A stretch of 64,000 nt of DNA from Sphingopyxis sp. H050 (GCF_001468265.1 NZ_LNRZ01000004.1:310001-374000), one strand, 5' to 3'. Shown: positions 33,219 to 44,009, counted from the stretch's first letter. Program-made: numbers and translations. The notes: generated by a model from the letters alone, not told the origin.

Positions 33219-34478
33219 TCAGTCGACCGCCTTGACGATCAGGCTGGCGTTGGTGCCGCCGAAGCCGAAGCTGTTGTTGAGCGCGGCGCGCACCTTGCGC
33301 TTTTTCGCGACCTTGGGGACCAGGTCGGCGCCCTCCGTGCCTTCATCGGGATTGTCGAGGTTGAGCGTCGGCGGGACGACCTGATCGCGGATCGCGAGGA
33401 TGCAGAAGATCGTTTCGACCGCGCCGGCGCCGCCGAGCAGGTGGCCGATCGCCGATTTGGTCGAGCTCATCGAGACATTGCTCATCGCGTCACCGAACAG
33501 GCGCTTCACCGCGCCGAGTTCGATCGTGTCGGCCATGGTCGAGGTGCCGTGGGCGTTGATATAGTCGATGTCGGCGGGGGTCATGCCCGCCTTCTTCAGC
33601 GCCGCGCTCATCGAGCGGAACGCGCCGTCCATTTCGGGATCGGGCGCGGTCACGTGATAGGCGTCGCCCGACAGGCCGTAGCCGACGACCTCGGCGTAGA
33701 TCTTCGCGCCGCGCGCCTTGGCATGCTCATATTCCTCGAGCACGACGACGCCCGCGCCCTCGCCCATCACGAAACCGTCGCGGTCCTTGTCATAGGGGCG
33801 GCTCGCCTGTTCGGGGCGATCGTTATAGCTCATGTTCAGCGCGCGCGCCTGTGCGAAGCCGGCGATGCCGATCGGGCAGATCGTCGCCTCGGCGCCGCCC
33901 GCGAGCATGATGTCGGCGTCGTCGTCCTTGATCATGCGCGCGGCGTCGCCGATCGAGTGCGCGCCAGTCGAGCAAGCGGTGACGACGGCGTGGTTGGGAC
34001 CCTTGAGGCCATATTTGATGCTGACCTGGCCCGAGATCAGGTTGATCAGGCGACCGTGAACAAAGTGCGGCGAGACGCGGCCGGGACCCTTTTCGGCAAG
34101 CAGCAGGCTCTCGCTCTCGATGCCCGGCAAGCCGCCGATGCCCGACCCGATCGAGCAGCCGGCGCGCACCTTCTGTTCTTCGGTGAGGTCGGTCAGGCCG
34201 GCGTCCTCGAGCGCTTGGCCCGCGGCGTCGATGCCGAAGATGATGAAGGGATCGACCTGGCGCTGGACCTTGTGATCGACGCGCTTGCCGGGGTCGAAAC
34301 CATATTCATGGTCCGGGCCCTTCACCTCGCACGCGATCGTGCATTTCTGGTCCGAGGCATCGAAATGGGTGATCGGACCCGCGCCCGATTTGCCGGCGAT
34401 CAGATTTTTCCACGTGGTTTCCACGTCGGCGCCCAGCGGCGTCACCAAACCCAAACCCGTCACCACAACCCGGCGCAT
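33219..34478 (-). CDS. fabF: Beta-ketoacyl-ACP synthase II
   Basis: A 419-aa condensing enzyme with the Cys-His-His triad: TACSTGAHS, INAHGTST and SAIGHLLGG. It elongates acyl-ACP with malonyl-ACP in fatty acid synthesis. It lies downstream of acpP with a terminator-like hairpin between them and is followed by mltG. ATG 34478 is chosen because AAGGA lies 7 nt upstream; 34484 would place the site directly against the start. Confidence 0.96.
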   Translation of the reverse strand: MRRVVVTGLGLVTPLGADVETTWKNLIAGKSGAGPITHFDASDQKCTIACEVKGPDHEYGFDPGKRVDHKVQRQVDPFIIFGIDAAGQALEDAGLTDLTEEQKVRAGCSIGSGIGGLPGIESESLLLAEKGPGRVSPHFVHGRLINLISGQVSIKYGLKGPNHAVVTACSTGAHSIGDAARMIKDDDADIMLAGGAEATICPIGIAGFAQARALNMSYNDRPEQASRPYDKDRDGFVMGEGAGVVVLEEYEHAKARGAKIYAEVVGYGLSGDAYHVTAPDPEMDGAFRSMSAALKKAGMTPADIDYINAHGTSTMADTIELGAVKRLFGDAMSNVSMSSTKSAIGHLLGGAGAVETIFCILAIRDQVVPPTLNLDNPDEGTEGADLVPKVAKKRKVRAALNNSFGFGGTNASLIVKAVD

Positions 34479-34541
34479 AGTCATTCCTTTCGTCGGCCCT
34501 GCCCCGCAGGCGTCCGTGTGTCACTCAACGCGATCCCAAGA

Positions 34542-34588
34542 AAAAGGCTTCCCGGTCACAGCGCGTAAAGCTCTGGACCGGGAAGCCG
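34542..34588 (-). terminator. Rho-independent terminator after acpP
   Basis: On the minus strand GGCTTCCCGGTC pairs perfectly with GACCGGGAAGCC around an 18-nt loop and is followed by TTTTTCTT. It lies 52 bp downstream of acpP and before fabF, so it probably ends or attenuates acpP transcription. Confidence 0.85.
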
Positions 34589-34640
34589 GAAACGCGTGGG
34601 CGGCGTCGCCGCCGCGTCCGGCTATGCCGGACGGGCCATG

Positions 34641-34877
34641 TCAGCCCTTGTTCGCTTCGATATAGTCGATCGCATCCTTGACGGTGGCGATCTTTTCCGC
34701 CGCGTCGTCGGGAATTTCGACGCCGAATTCTTCTTCGAACGCCATCACCAGTTCGACGATGTCGAGGCTGTCGGCGCCCAGATCGTCGATGAAGCTCGCT
34801 TCTTCGGTGACCTTATCGGCTTCGACGCCCAGATGTTCGACGACGATCTTTTTAACCTTTTCGGCCGAATCGCTCAT
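34641..34877 (-). CDS. acpP: Acyl carrier protein
   Basis: A 78-aa acidic protein with the phosphopantetheine attachment site [11 protein letters not shown]. It carries growing acyl chains in fatty acid synthesis. It is followed by a strong terminator and fabF. ATG 34877 follows AAGGAA. Confidence 0.98.
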   Translation of the reverse strand: MSDSAEKVKKIVVEHLGVEADKVTEEASFIDDLGADSLDIVELVMAFEEEFGVEIPDDAAEKIATVKDAIDYIEANKG

Positions 34878-34922
34878 GCACAGTTCCTTTTTCTGACTAT
34901 GTCGTGAATGTTGGGATTTGCC

Positions 34923-36119
34923 CTAGTGCCCGTCGGCGGGGCTGGCAAGAGGGCTGGCGTCAGTCGGTGGGCGGAGCGCTTTGTCGACCAGTCTTTCTTC
35001 TGCGGCGCTGTAGGCCGAACGATCCCCTTTCTGCCCCTCCGGCACCTGCGTGACGAAATAGGCAATGCCATTGCCCGCTTCAAGGTCGAACCATAATCCC
35101 GAGCGCAGGCCATAGGCATCGCCCGAATGGCCGAGCCGCAGACGGCCGTCGCCGAACAGGTCGTCGCGGCACGCCGGATCGGCGAGCGCCGGCCCGCCCG
35201 TGCTGTGCATCGCCGCGCCATATTCGCAGAAAAGGCCGCCGGTCCCCTCGCCGCTCACCGGATGGACGCGCGCCATCGCCTCTAGCCGGGCCAGACTCTG
35301 CGGCTTCAAAAAGCCGTCGCCACCGCGCAGCAGCATGACGCCGATGCGCGCGAGGCCGTTCGCCGAGATGCGCAGCCCGCCCTGCGGGCTGAACCCCGCA
35401 CCATGGCGCGCGAGGCGGTAGGTCGACAAGTCGCAGCTGCCGTCGGCAGCCGGGACGACGGGGCATTCGGGCCGCTTGCCGCCCAGATCGTCGCGCTGAA
35501 CCATGCCGTCCGCGCCGTAAAGCACCACGGCGCGGGCGAGCGCGGCGTCGCTGCACGCCGGCCAGTTGAAGCAAGCGTCGAGGCCGAGCGGCTTGAAGAC
35601 CAGCCGCTGCATCGCCGCGTCGAACCGCTCGCCGGTCGCGCCCTCGATCGCCGCGGCGATCACGGGATAGTTCATATTGGCATAAGCGAAATCGCCGCCG
35701 GGCGGTCGGGCACCGTCCCACGCGGCGGTATCGGCGAGCGTCTTTTCCAGATCGGCGTCGAGCGGCAGCGCATAATTGACGTCGTCGGTCAGTCCCGCGC
35801 GATGGCCGAGCAATTGGGCGAGCGTGACCGGGCGATTGGGGAAGGCCGGATGGCGCAGCCGCCAGCCGAGATAGTCCGACACGTCGCGATCGAGATCGAG
35901 CTTGCCCGCCTCGACGAGGCGCAGGACGCCCAGCGCGACGACGAGTTTCGAGACCGAGGCAATGCGAACCGGGTCGTCGGCGGTCACGGTCCGGCCGCGC
36001 CCAACGTCGGCGAGCCCCTCGGCGACGCGGGTTTCGACCGTGCCCGCGCGGTCGAACCGCACCGCGACCGCCGCGGGCGGCGGTGCGATCGACGTCAGGA
36101 GGAACAGGACCAGCGACAT
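34923..36119 (-). CDS. Serine hydrolase, beta-lactamase class C fold
   Basis: A 398-aa secreted protein with a short N-terminal signal segment. The S-x-x-K motif is ASVSKLV (Ser55-Lys58), the Y-x-N motif is YANMNY and the third motif is HSG in GHSGDAYG. Such proteins act as D-aminopeptidases, esterases or penicillin-binding enzymes; I cannot choose among them. Its start lies 31 bp from the end of the winged-helix/TPR gene, so they may be co-transcribed. Confidence 0.82.
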   Translation of the reverse strand: MSLVLFLLTSIAPPPAAVAVRFDRAGTVETRVAEGLADVGRGRTVTADDPVRIASVSKLVVALGVLRLVEAGKLDLDRDVSDYLGWRLRHPAFPNRPVTLAQLLGHRAGLTDDVNYALPLDADLEKTLADTAAWDGARPPGGDFAYANMNYPVIAAAIEGATGERFDAAMQRLVFKPLGLDACFNWPACSDAALARAVVLYGADGMVQRDDLGGKRPECPVVPAADGSCDLSTYRLARHGAGFSPQGGLRISANGLARIGVMLLRGGDGFLKPQSLARLEAMARVHPVSGEGTGGLFCEYGAAMHSTGGPALADPACRDDLFGDGRLRLGHSGDAYGLRSGLWFDLEAGNGIAYFVTQVPEGQKGDRSAYSAAEERLVDKALRPPTDASPLASPADGH

Positions 36120-36150
36120 CAGATCAGCGTCGCCGCCGATGCGCCGAAGG

Positions 36151-37917
36151 TCAAGAGGCCAGCGCGGTCACGACCCCGGAATCGCGCAGCGCCGCCGCCG
36201 ACCGCGTGATCACGACGGGCGAGATGACGAACTGCTGCAGCACTTTTTCGGGCGATGCGTCCTTCGGCTGTTTCGTATAGGCGACCAGCCGCCGCCAAAG
36301 CGCCCGCGCTTCGGGCAGCCGCCCCTGCCGCGCCAGGACGATCGCGCGCACCATGACGAATTGCGGCTCGCGCGTGCTGGTCGATGGAACGCGGTCGAGA
36401 ATCGCCATCGCCGCATCTTGGTCGCCGCCCTGCGAGCGAATGAAGGCAAGCGTCACCGCCGGCACGCCGGGATAGGACGCGTCGAGATCGAGCGAGCGCT
36501 GGAGCAGCGCCGCGCCCGCTTCGGGCTGGTCGCAGGCGAGCTTGAAGAGCCCGAGAAAACCGGCGAGATCGGAATCATAGGGATTGAGCCGCGCCGCCGC
36601 CTCGCCCATCGCGACGCCGCCGGCGCAATTGCCGGAATAGAAATTGGCGCGCGCCATCGCGAACTGTCCCGCGGCGCTGCCCGATCCGTTTTCATAAGCG
36701 CGCTCGGCGAGCGACCGCGCCTCGGCAAATGCGGCGGCGCCCGCGGGCGTACCGCGCAGCTGCTGCCAGTCGCCGAAGCGAAGCAGCGACAGGGCGTTGA
36801 GCGCGACCGGATCGTGCGGATTGCGGTCGAGAGTGGCGCGCAGGCAGGCCTCGATCTGGCGCGCATTGGTCGTCGTGCGCATCTGGCGCATCCGGTTGAA
36901 CTGCGCGAGGCAGGCGAAGCCCGGGGCAAAATTGTCGGGATGGCGCTGCAACTGGTCGCGGACGATCACGCCGTAGTCGCCGGCGATCTGGGCAATGGCG
37001 GTGTCGACGGCCTCGAAACGGGGCATCTGGTTGCCCACGAGATCGAATTGCTGCGACCAGATCGTGCGCTGGTCGGCGACGCGATTGAGGACAAGCGTCA
37101 CCTCCGCCCGCTCGGCCTCAAGCTGACGGACGATCGACACGTCGAGGCGATAGTCGGCGCGGTCGGCGGCCGGCGTATTCGCGGGGGCTCGCGCACTGCG
37201 CAGATCGACGAGGTCAAAGCGGCGCAGCCCATCGCGCAGACGGCCGTCGAGACCACGGGCGATCGCACGCGAAGGCGCGGTCTCTCCCGACGACGGCGTG
37301 CTGACTTCCAGCAGCGGCATCGGCACCAGATCGCTTCCGAACAAGCGGCCGCGATTGTCCGACACCCACCAGGCCGCACCGATCAGCAATATCGCCACGA
37401 GCAGAAGCGTCAGCCAGCGCCACACGGGACGCCCGCCGGGAGCCGCCTGAACGCCAGCGCGCGCGGGCGGCGGCGCGACCGCCCCGGCGGGCGTCGTCGA
37501 TGGCATGACGTCACCGGCTTCGACCGTCTCCTCGCCCGAGCGAGCCGCCGGCGGCGCGGCGCGATGCTGCACGACAATCTCGTAACTTCCCTGCGGCACC
37601 CGTAACCGGTGGACCCAGGCGGTTTCGGCATAATAGCGGTCGAGCAGCGTGCGGAGACGGCCGACCATCACGCGCGGATAGCTGTCGACCGCGGGATCGA
37701 AATCGGCGCTCCGGCCGAGCGCCTCGGTCGCGATCGCATAAGCCTTGGGCGCACTGCGCCCGCCGCGCAGACGATGCTCGACCAGAAACTGCAGCAAACG
37801 CGACAGCACCGGAGAACGCGTGAACAGCGGCGACGCGATCAGCCGCTCATATTCTTCCGCAATAATCCGGTCGGTGTCGGCCGTATCCGGTACGTCATTC
37901 GCTGTGATACGGTCCAT
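36151..37917 (-). CDS. Membrane protein: winged-helix-like domain, TM helix, TPR
   Basis: A 588-aa protein in three parts. The N-terminal 115 residues match the domain found at the start of many TPR/adenylate-cyclase-like proteins (SPVLSRLLQFLVEHRL, LGRSADFDPAVDSYPRVMVGRLR), probably a winged DNA-binding fold. One membrane helix is at about 166-185 after a Pro/Ala linker. The C-terminal region is alpha-helical with TPR-type repeats. The layout resembles CadC-type membrane regulators. Target unknown; a 13-bp palindrome lies 79 bp upstream. Confidence 0.72.
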   Translation of the reverse strand: MDRITANDVPDTADTDRIIAEEYERLIASPLFTRSPVLSRLLQFLVEHRLRGGRSAPKAYAIATEALGRSADFDPAVDSYPRVMVGRLRTLLDRYYAETAWVHRLRVPQGSYEIVVQHRAAPPAARSGEETVEAGDVMPSTTPAGAVAPPPARAGVQAAPGGRPVWRWLTLLLVAILLIGAAWWVSDNRGRLFGSDLVPMPLLEVSTPSSGETAPSRAIARGLDGRLRDGLRRFDLVDLRSARAPANTPAADRADYRLDVSIVRQLEAERAEVTLVLNRVADQRTIWSQQFDLVGNQMPRFEAVDTAIAQIAGDYGVIVRDQLQRHPDNFAPGFACLAQFNRMRQMRTTTNARQIEACLRATLDRNPHDPVALNALSLLRFGDWQQLRGTPAGAAAFAEARSLAERAYENGSGSAAGQFAMARANFYSGNCAGGVAMGEAAARLNPYDSDLAGFLGLFKLACDQPEAGAALLQRSLDLDASYPGVPAVTLAFIRSQGGDQDAAMAILDRVPSTSTREPQFVMVRAIVLARQGRLPEARALWRRLVAYTKQPKDASPEKVLQQFVISPVVITRSAAALRDSGVVTALAS

Positions 37918-37995
37918 GCAACCCTCTATAGCCCTCTTGCGAGGCTGGGCGGTAGATACGCGAAACGACCAGCACGACCAGCCAATTCGCTACCA

Positions 37996-38008
37996 TGTAA
38001 CGGTTACA
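37996..38008. promoter_or_regulatory. 13-bp palindrome TGTAACGGTTACA
   Basis: A perfect dyad 79 bp upstream of the winged-helix/TPR gene, with an extra half-site (TGTAAC) at 38121. It could be an autoregulatory site for that protein. The binding factor is unknown. Confidence 0.45.
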
Positions 38009-38421
38009 AGCGGCGGCGACCTTGTAGCAGACTCGCGCCTCCGCACCAAATAGCCCGGAAAACAAAGCAAAATGATGAATAAATGGTTGCCAGATGGCTA
38101 CACACCGCGACGCCACCTATTGTAACTGACATCTTCCGCACGCCCGTGGGAATGTCCAATTGTCGCGACGCGCCTCGTGCCGTCGTGGTCTGGGCTGGGC
38201 ATCCGCCCGGGTTGGACGAATGAGGCCGAAAGATCGAAAAGTGCGAGCTGGTCCCTGGCGCTTTTCAATCCGTCTTCCGACCTCATAAACAGTGACTTCG
38301 CCGGGCGGGATTGTAGCCCCACCTACACCCCGCCCGGCAAGTCCGCTCTCCCCTTTCCCGAATATGCTGGCACGATGCGACTGTGCGCAGAGCCCCTTGT
38401 CGTCGCGCGCCATCTCAAAGG

Positions 38422-38449
38422 AAAAGGGCGCCGGTTCGCACCGACGCCC
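38422..38449 (-). terminator. Rho-independent terminator after the DUF3617 gene
   Basis: On the minus strand GGGCGTCGG pairs with CCGGCGCCC (one G-T pair) around a 6-nt loop and is followed by TTTTCCTTT. It lies 31 bp downstream of the lipoprotein gene. Confidence 0.8.
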
Positions 38450-38480
38450 TCCCCGATCTGTTCGATGCGAGCCTTTTGGA

Positions 38481-38996
38481 TCAGGTGGTCGCGCCGGTCT
38501 TGCAGGGGCCGGTGTGGGTGCTGGTCATCTGCAGCACCATTTCCATCGCGCCCTGACCGGTCGGCATCTTGCCCTTGGTCGTGATCGTGACGTCGGTCTT
38601 CTTGGCCTCCATCGTACCGGCCATCGTCATGTCGACGGTCTGGCCGTTCGCGGTGCAAGTGCCCGCGACGTCGATCTTGCCGCCAGCGACTTCCTTCTTG
38701 GACCATTTGCACTCGCCGCCGTTGCCGGGACCCTTCGACAGTTCGGACGCGATGTCTTCCTTGTCGACCTGTTCCTGCGTGAAGCACTGGTCCATGCCGC
38801 TGGCGCCTTCCATCATCTTCGCCATGCCGTCCTTCATTTCGGGCGGCATGCCGGGGACGTCGAATTTCACCAGCTTGACGTCGGTCTTCCAGTTGCCGGC
38901 CTCGCGTTTGACGGTGCCTCCCGCGTTTTCGCTCTTGCCGCAGCCCGACACCGCCAACGCCACGCCGAGAGCGGCGATCGTCATAAATTTCTTCAT
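38481..38996 (-). CDS. DUF3617 lipoprotein
   Basis: A 171-aa exported protein with a lipobox VSGC (Cys19). The mature part has the DUF3617 pattern: an early REAGNW strand, Cys pairs (DQCFT, GECKW, AGTCTANG) that may form disulfides, and a C-terminal mutated-looking beta sheet rich in Thr and Met. Such proteins are common in sphingomonads; function unknown. A terminator follows. Confidence 0.8.
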   Translation of the reverse strand: MKKFMTIAALGVALAVSGCGKSENAGGTVKREAGNWKTDVKLVKFDVPGMPPEMKDGMAKMMEGASGMDQCFTQEQVDKEDIASELSKGPGNGGECKWSKKEVAGGKIDVAGTCTANGQTVDMTMAGTMEAKKTDVTITTKGKMPTGQGAMEMVLQMTSTHTGPCKTGATT

Positions 38997-39091
38997 ACCC
39001 AGTCTCCTGTGACTTTTAGTGACTCTCAATCGTGTTCCGTTCGGATTCATTGCGATTGTGGACCCGCGCCATCGATACCATATTGGCAGCG

Positions 39092-41278
39092 ATGGCAATT
39101 CAGATTCGTACATCGCTCGATGAAATCGACACGGCGGAGGGCTATGTCCCGCATCGCCCGGCGCGCCCCGACAAGGTCGAAGGCGGCAAGCGATTTGAAC
39201 TGGTTAGCGACTATGAGCCCGCCGGCGACCAGCCGACCGCGATCCGCGAGCTGGTCGATACCGCGCTGGCCGGCGAGCGCGATCAGGTGCTGCTGGGCGT
39301 CACCGGATCGGGCAAGACCTTCACCATGGCGAAGGTCATCGACGAACTGCAACGTCCCGCGCTGATCCTGGCCCCAAACAAGATCCTCGCGGCGCAGCTT
39401 TACGGCGAATTCAAGAGCTTCTTCCCAAACAACGCGGTCGAATATTTCGTCAGCTATTACGACTATTACCAGCCCGAGGCCTATGTCCCGCGGTCCGACA
39501 CCTATATCGAGAAAGAAAGCTCGGTAAACGAGGCGATCGACCGGATGCGCCATTCGGCGACGCGCGCGCTGCTCGAACGTGACGACGTGATCATCGTCGC
39601 GTCGGTGTCGTGCCTTTACGGTATCGGGTCGGTCGAGACCTATTCGGCGATGATCTTCGACCTCAAAAAGGGCCAGGTCGTCGACAATCGCGAGATCATC
39701 CGCAAGCTCGTCGCGCTCCAGTATAAGCGCAACGATCAGGCATTCGCGCGCGGCAATTTTCGCGTGCGCGGCGACAGTCTGGAAATTTTTCCGTCGCATT
39801 ATGAGGATATGGCGTGGCGCGTCAGCTTCTTCGGCGACGAGATCGAGGAGATTACCGAGTTCGACCCGCTGACCGGCAAGAAGATCGCCAACCTCAACTA
39901 TGTCCGCGTCTATGCGAACAGCCACTATGTGACCCCCGGCCCGACGCTGAAACAGGCGTCCGAAGCCATCAAGCATGAGCTTGCCGAGCGGCTGAAGGAA
40001 CTTGAGGCCGAGGGCCGGCTGCTCGAGGCGCAGCGGCTCGAACAGCGCACCAATTTCGACCTCGAAATGATCGCCGCGACGGGCAGCTGTGCCGGGATCG
40101 AGAATTACAGCCGTTTCCTGACCGGCCGCCTGCCCGGCGAGCCGCCGCCGACCCTGTTCGAATATCTGCCCGACAACGCGCTGCTCTTCGTCGACGAAAG
40201 CCACCAGACGATCCCGCAGATCGGCGCGATGTCGAAGGGCGACCATCGCCGCAAGATCACCCTCGCCGAATATGGCTTCCGCCTGCCGAGTTGCATCGAC
40301 AACCGGCCGCTGCGCTTCGCCGAATGGGACATGATGCGCCCGCAGACCGTCAGCGTGTCGGCGACGCCGGGCACCTGGGAAATGGACCGCACGCAAGGTG
40401 TCTTCGCCGAACAGGTGATCCGCCCCACCGGGCTGATCGACCCGCCGGTCGAGATCAAGCCGGTCGAGGAACAGGTCGACGACCTGATCGCCGAGGCCAA
40501 GAAGACCGCGGCGGCAGGATACCGCACCCTCGTCACGACGCTGACCAAGCGTATGGCCGAGGATCTTACCGAATTCCTCCACGAAGCGGGCCTCAAAGTC
40601 CGCTACATGCATTCGGACGTCGAGACGCTCGAACGCATCGAGATCATCCGCGATCTACGTTTGGGCGTGTTCGACGTGCTCGTCGGGATCAACCTGCTCC
40701 GCGAAGGGCTCGACATCCCTGAATGCGGGCTTGTTGCGATCCTCGATGCCGACAAGGAAGGGTTCTTACGTAGCGAAACCAGCCTCGTCCAGACGATCGG
40801 CCGCGCGGCGCGCAACGTCGACGGCCGCGTCATCCTCTACGCCGACCGCATCACCGGCAGCATGGAACGCGCGATGCGCGAAACCGACCGCCGCCGCGAA
40901 AAGCAAAAGGCGTATAACGAGGAGCACGGCATTACGCCGACAACGATCAAGCGCAACATCGGCGACATCATCGCGCATGTCGCGTCGAAGGACGGCGTCG
41001 TCATCGACATCGGCGAAGACAAGCCCGCGCATATGGTGGGCCACAATCTGCGCGCCTATATCGCCGACCTCGAAAAGAAGATGCGCGACGCCGCCGTCGA
41101 CCTCGAATTCGAGGAAGCTGGCCGCCTGCGCGACGAAATCCGCCGGCTCGAAGCCGACGAACTCGGCCTGCCCGCCGACGAACAGGTCGCGCCCCGCGTC
41201 GGGCGCTCGAACGAGGGCAAGCCGGGGACAAGGAAGGGGCGGTTCGGAAAGCAGAGCAAGACGAAGTGGGGGCGGTGA
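39092..41278 (+). CDS. uvrB: Excinuclease ABC subunit B
   Basis: A 728-aa DNA-repair helicase. Walker A GVTGSGKT is at 69-76, the damage-probing beta-hairpin region is [12 protein letters not shown], the DEAD-like box is VDESH, and helicase motif VI is QTIGRAARN. The C-terminal UVR motif ([17 protein letters not shown]) binds UvrC. A basic tail ends KTKWGR. It works with UvrA and UvrC in nucleotide-excision repair. ATG 39092 gives [10 protein letters not shown]; the frame upstream is not needed. Confidence 0.97.
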   Translation: MAIQIRTSLDEIDTAEGYVPHRPARPDKVEGGKRFELVSDYEPAGDQPTAIRELVDTALAGERDQVLLGVTGSGKTFTMAKVIDELQRPALILAPNKILAAQLYGEFKSFFPNNAVEYFVSYYDYYQPEAYVPRSDTYIEKESSVNEAIDRMRHSATRALLERDDVIIVASVSCLYGIGSVETYSAMIFDLKKGQVVDNREIIRKLVALQYKRNDQAFARGNFRVRGDSLEIFPSHYEDMAWRVSFFGDEIEEITEFDPLTGKKIANLNYVRVYANSHYVTPGPTLKQASEAIKHELAERLKELEAEGRLLEAQRLEQRTNFDLEMIAATGSCAGIENYSRFLTGRLPGEPPPTLFEYLPDNALLFVDESHQTIPQIGAMSKGDHRRKITLAEYGFRLPSCIDNRPLRFAEWDMMRPQTVSVSATPGTWEMDRTQGVFAEQVIRPTGLIDPPVEIKPVEEQVDDLIAEAKKTAAAGYRTLVTTLTKRMAEDLTEFLHEAGLKVRYMHSDVETLERIEIIRDLRLGVFDVLVGINLLREGLDIPECGLVAILDADKEGFLRSETSLVQTIGRAARNVDGRVILYADRITGSMERAMRETDRRREKQKAYNEEHGITPTTIKRNIGDIIAHVASKDGVVIDIGEDKPAHMVGHNLRAYIADLEKKMRDAAVDLEFEEAGRLRDEIRRLEADELGLPADEQVAPRVGRSNEGKPGTRKGRFGKQSKTKWGR

Positions 41279-41374
41279 GCTTCCCTTCGACGAAACCCTG
41301 ACTGTAACCGACAAGCAGCCTTGTCCCCTCTCCGCGCGCTGCATAGGGTTTACGCCTCAACCGGGGAGAACATC

Positions 41375-42880
41375 ATGAAATCGGGTCTGTCGCTGATCGC
41401 GCTGGCGCTTGCCGTCGCTGCACCTTCGATCACTTACGCGCAGGATGCGTCCGCCGACAAGGCGAAGGCCGAAAAGCCGGTAGAATACGAGCCGCAGGTC
41501 CGTACCACCAAGCTCAGCGGCACTTTCGGCGGCCAGCGGATCAACTATGCCGCGACGATCGGCGAGACGATCATCAAGAACAAGGACGGCGTCCCAGAGG
41601 TTGCGGTCGTTACCACCTCCTACGTCAAGGAGCCGCGCGATCCGAACCGGCCGGTGACCTTCCTGTTCAACGGCGGCCCGGGGTCGGGCACCGTCTGGTT
41701 GATGATGGGGGCGTTCGGGCCGAAGCGCGTCGCCATCCCCAGCGATGCCCGTGACGACGGCGCCCCGCCCTACCCGCTCGTCGACAATCCTGATGCGCTG
41801 CTCGACGTCACCGATGTCGTGTTCATCGATCCGCCGGGCACGGGCTTTTCGCACCTGATCGGCAAGGCGGACCCTAAGGATTATTACGGGGTGACGCAGG
41901 ACGCGAAGCTGGTCGCCGAGGTGATCCGGCTGTGGCTGAACAACAATGGCCGCTGGAACAGCCCCAAATTTCTGGGCGGCGAAAGCTATGGCACGACGCG
42001 CTCGGCGGCGGTCGCGAACCAGCTGATGAACGTCACCTACAACGACGTCGCGCTGAACGGCATCATCCTGATTTCGACCGTGCTCGATTTCGCGGCGGGC
42101 GCCGACACGCCGGGCAACGAGCTCAGCTACATCACCAACCTGCCCTCGATGGCGGCGACGGCGATGTTCCACGGCAAGGCAAGCGGATCGTCGACCGAGG
42201 CGTTCGTCGAGGAGGCGCGGCAGTGGGCGATCGGCCCCTATGCGTCGGCGCTGCTGAAGGGACAGAAGCTGCAGGGCGAGGAGCGTGCGGCGATCCGCCG
42301 CGACCTCGCGCGTTTCACGGGCTTGTCCGAAACCTATCTCGAAAGCGCCGACCTGCGCGTGACGCCCGGCCGCTTTTACAAGGAACTGCTGCGCGACCGC
42401 GGTCTGACCGTCGGGCGCCTCGACAGCCGCTATACGGGCAAGGATTATGACAGCGCGGGCGAGGAGCCCGATAACGATCCCAGCTTCTATGGCATTGACG
42501 CGAGCTATACCGCGGCGATCAACAGCTGGAGCCGCGATGTCCTGGGCTTCAAGACCGACCGCGAATATCAGTCGATCGGCGGCATCGGGGGCCAATGGGA
42601 CTGGCGCATCGGCGGGCGCGACACCAACGCCTATATGAACGTCACGCCCTACATTGGGCAGGCGATGCGCGAAAATTCAGGGCTGCGGGTGTTCGTCGGC
42701 CAGGGCTATTACGACTTCGCAACGCCGTTTTTCGCGGCCGAATATGCGCTGTCGCGCACCGGCATCCCGCAGGACCGGATCGAGTATAGATATTATGGCG
42801 CGGGCCACATGATGTATATCCGCGATGAGGATCGCCATAAATTGTCGGCCGATATCCGCGCCTTCATCCGCGCGCGATAA
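41375..42880 (+). CDS. S10 family serine carboxypeptidase-like protein
   Basis: A 501-aa secreted protein. The signal peptide covers about residues 1-22 (ending ITYA). The S10 features are NGGPGSGTVWL, the nucleophile in GGESYGTTRS, the acid in GQGYYDFATPF and the His in YGAGHMMY. It should act in the periplasm on peptides. Sphingomonads often have several such genes. ATG 41375 has GGGGAG 7 nt upstream. Confidence 0.9.
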   Translation: MKSGLSLIALALAVAAPSITYAQDASADKAKAEKPVEYEPQVRTTKLSGTFGGQRINYAATIGETIIKNKDGVPEVAVVTTSYVKEPRDPNRPVTFLFNGGPGSGTVWLMMGAFGPKRVAIPSDARDDGAPPYPLVDNPDALLDVTDVVFIDPPGTGFSHLIGKADPKDYYGVTQDAKLVAEVIRLWLNNNGRWNSPKFLGGESYGTTRSAAVANQLMNVTYNDVALNGIILISTVLDFAAGADTPGNELSYITNLPSMAATAMFHGKASGSSTEAFVEEARQWAIGPYASALLKGQKLQGEERAAIRRDLARFTGLSETYLESADLRVTPGRFYKELLRDRGLTVGRLDSRYTGKDYDSAGEEPDNDPSFYGIDASYTAAINSWSRDVLGFKTDREYQSIGGIGGQWDWRIGGRDTNAYMNVTPYIGQAMRENSGLRVFVGQGYYDFATPFFAAEYALSRTGIPQDRIEYRYYGAGHMMYIRDEDRHKLSADIRAFIRAR

Positions 42881-43067
42881 GGATAGTGGCGAGCGGTCGG
42901 AAGCCCAATTTCCGCTCCCCTCCCCGCGGCGCAACAACAGCAGTAGGCGACGTCATCGCGATGTCGTACCCATACCGGCCCTATCACCGGAATAGCGGCA
43001 TGGTGCGGATCCACTGTCCTTGCGTCGCTGTCTCAATATCGGTGCCTGACCGTCTGGCGGCGACGCG

Positions 43068-44009
43068 CTATCTCGCGAACACCCGTTTGAGCCACGCATC
43101 GACGGTCGCCGTCGGCGCATAGGCGGGGTCGCCCAATCGCCGGTTTATCTCGGCATGGCCTTGCAGGCCCTCGCCGGGGAAGCTGCCATGTTCGACGCGG
43201 CTGCCGCCTGCCTCCAGCGCGGCGCCGAGCGCCTTCGCCTGCCGCACGCCGTCCGCGCGCTGGACGTAGAGCAGCAGGAATTGCGGCGCATTGGGAGCGC
43301 CCGCCTGCAGCGTCGGCGACAACGCTCGCTGCCGCGCGGGATCGGTTCCGAACGCCTGCTTGTAGGTCGCCTGCATGATCTGCGGCCCCTCCTTCATCTG
43401 CGCCGGAACATCATAGGCCGCGCCATCGATCGGGATCACGCCCGCAATATCGGCAAAGCTCAGCCCGGCGCCCTTCAGATAGCGTTCGTCGCCGCCGACC
43501 AGCGCCACCAGATGCGCTCCCGCGCTGTGGCCCATGATCACAATCCGTCGCCGGTCGATGCCGAGGCTGCCCGCGCGCTCGATGAGCGCCTTCACCGCGC
43601 CCGCGACGTCGGCGGCCTGCTGTTCGACCGTCGCGTCGGGAACGAGCCGATAGTTGATCGACGCGAAGGCATAGCCCTCGCCCGGATAATGCGCCGGCTT
43701 ATACTGCCCCGTCGCATTGTCCTTGCTTCCGCGCTTCCAGCCGCCGCCATGGACGAACAGGACGAGCGGCGCCGGCCCCTTGACGTCCTTCGCGCGCCAG
43801 AAATCGAGGTTTTGCAGTGTATTGCTGCCATAGGAAATTGTCTCGCCGCCCGGCGCCTTCGGTCCCTCGTCGGCGCCCATGCGCTCCGCAAGGCGCTCGC
43901 GCAGCCGATCGCGCATCTTCTCGCGCCCGTCGGCAAAGGGCGCCGGCACCGTCACGCTCACGACCGCAAAGGCCAACAGCCCCGCAAATCCAACCCAGTT
44001 TCGTTTCAT
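43068..44009 (-). CDS. Alpha/beta hydrolase (HSL/esterase type)
   Basis: A 313-aa exported esterase-like protein. After a hydrophobic N-terminus come the oxyanion motif FVHGGGW and the nucleophile in [10 protein letters not shown]-terminal His in LQGHAEI could complete the triad. BD-FAE/hormone-sensitive-lipase group. It is divergent from purA. ATG 44009 is used; the adjacent ATG 44012 has a less suitable spacing. Confidence 0.85.
   Translation of the reverse strand: MKRNWVGFAGLLAFAVVSVTVPAPFADGREKMRDRLRERLAERMGADEGPKAPGGETISYGSNTLQNLDFWRAKDVKGPAPLVLFVHGGGWKRGSKDNATGQYKPAHYPGEGYAFASINYRLVPDATVEQQAADVAGAVKALIERAGSLGIDRRRIVIMGHSAGAHLVALVGGDERYLKGAGLSFADIAGVIPIDGAAYDVPAQMKEGPQIMQATYKQAFGTDPARQRALSPTLQAGAPNAPQFLLLYVQRADGVRQAKALGAALEAGGSRVEHGSFPGEGLQGHAEINRRLGDPAYAPTATVDAWLKRVFAR

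Larger units (their letters stand above)
37918..38480. other. Intergenic region with an operator-like palindrome
   Basis: About 560 bp without a supported gene. It holds the dyad TGTAACGGTTACA (37996-38008), a TGTAAC half-site at 38121 and, at the right end, the terminator of the DUF3617 gene. A CTATAGA-type -10 box for the 36151-37917 gene lies close to its start. Overlapping reading frames lack start signals. Confidence 0.5.

Noticed and set aside
39047-40612. 521-codon leftward frame inside uvrB
   Set aside because: Antisense to a fully conserved uvrB; the translation has no recognisable domain and is a GC-bias shadow.
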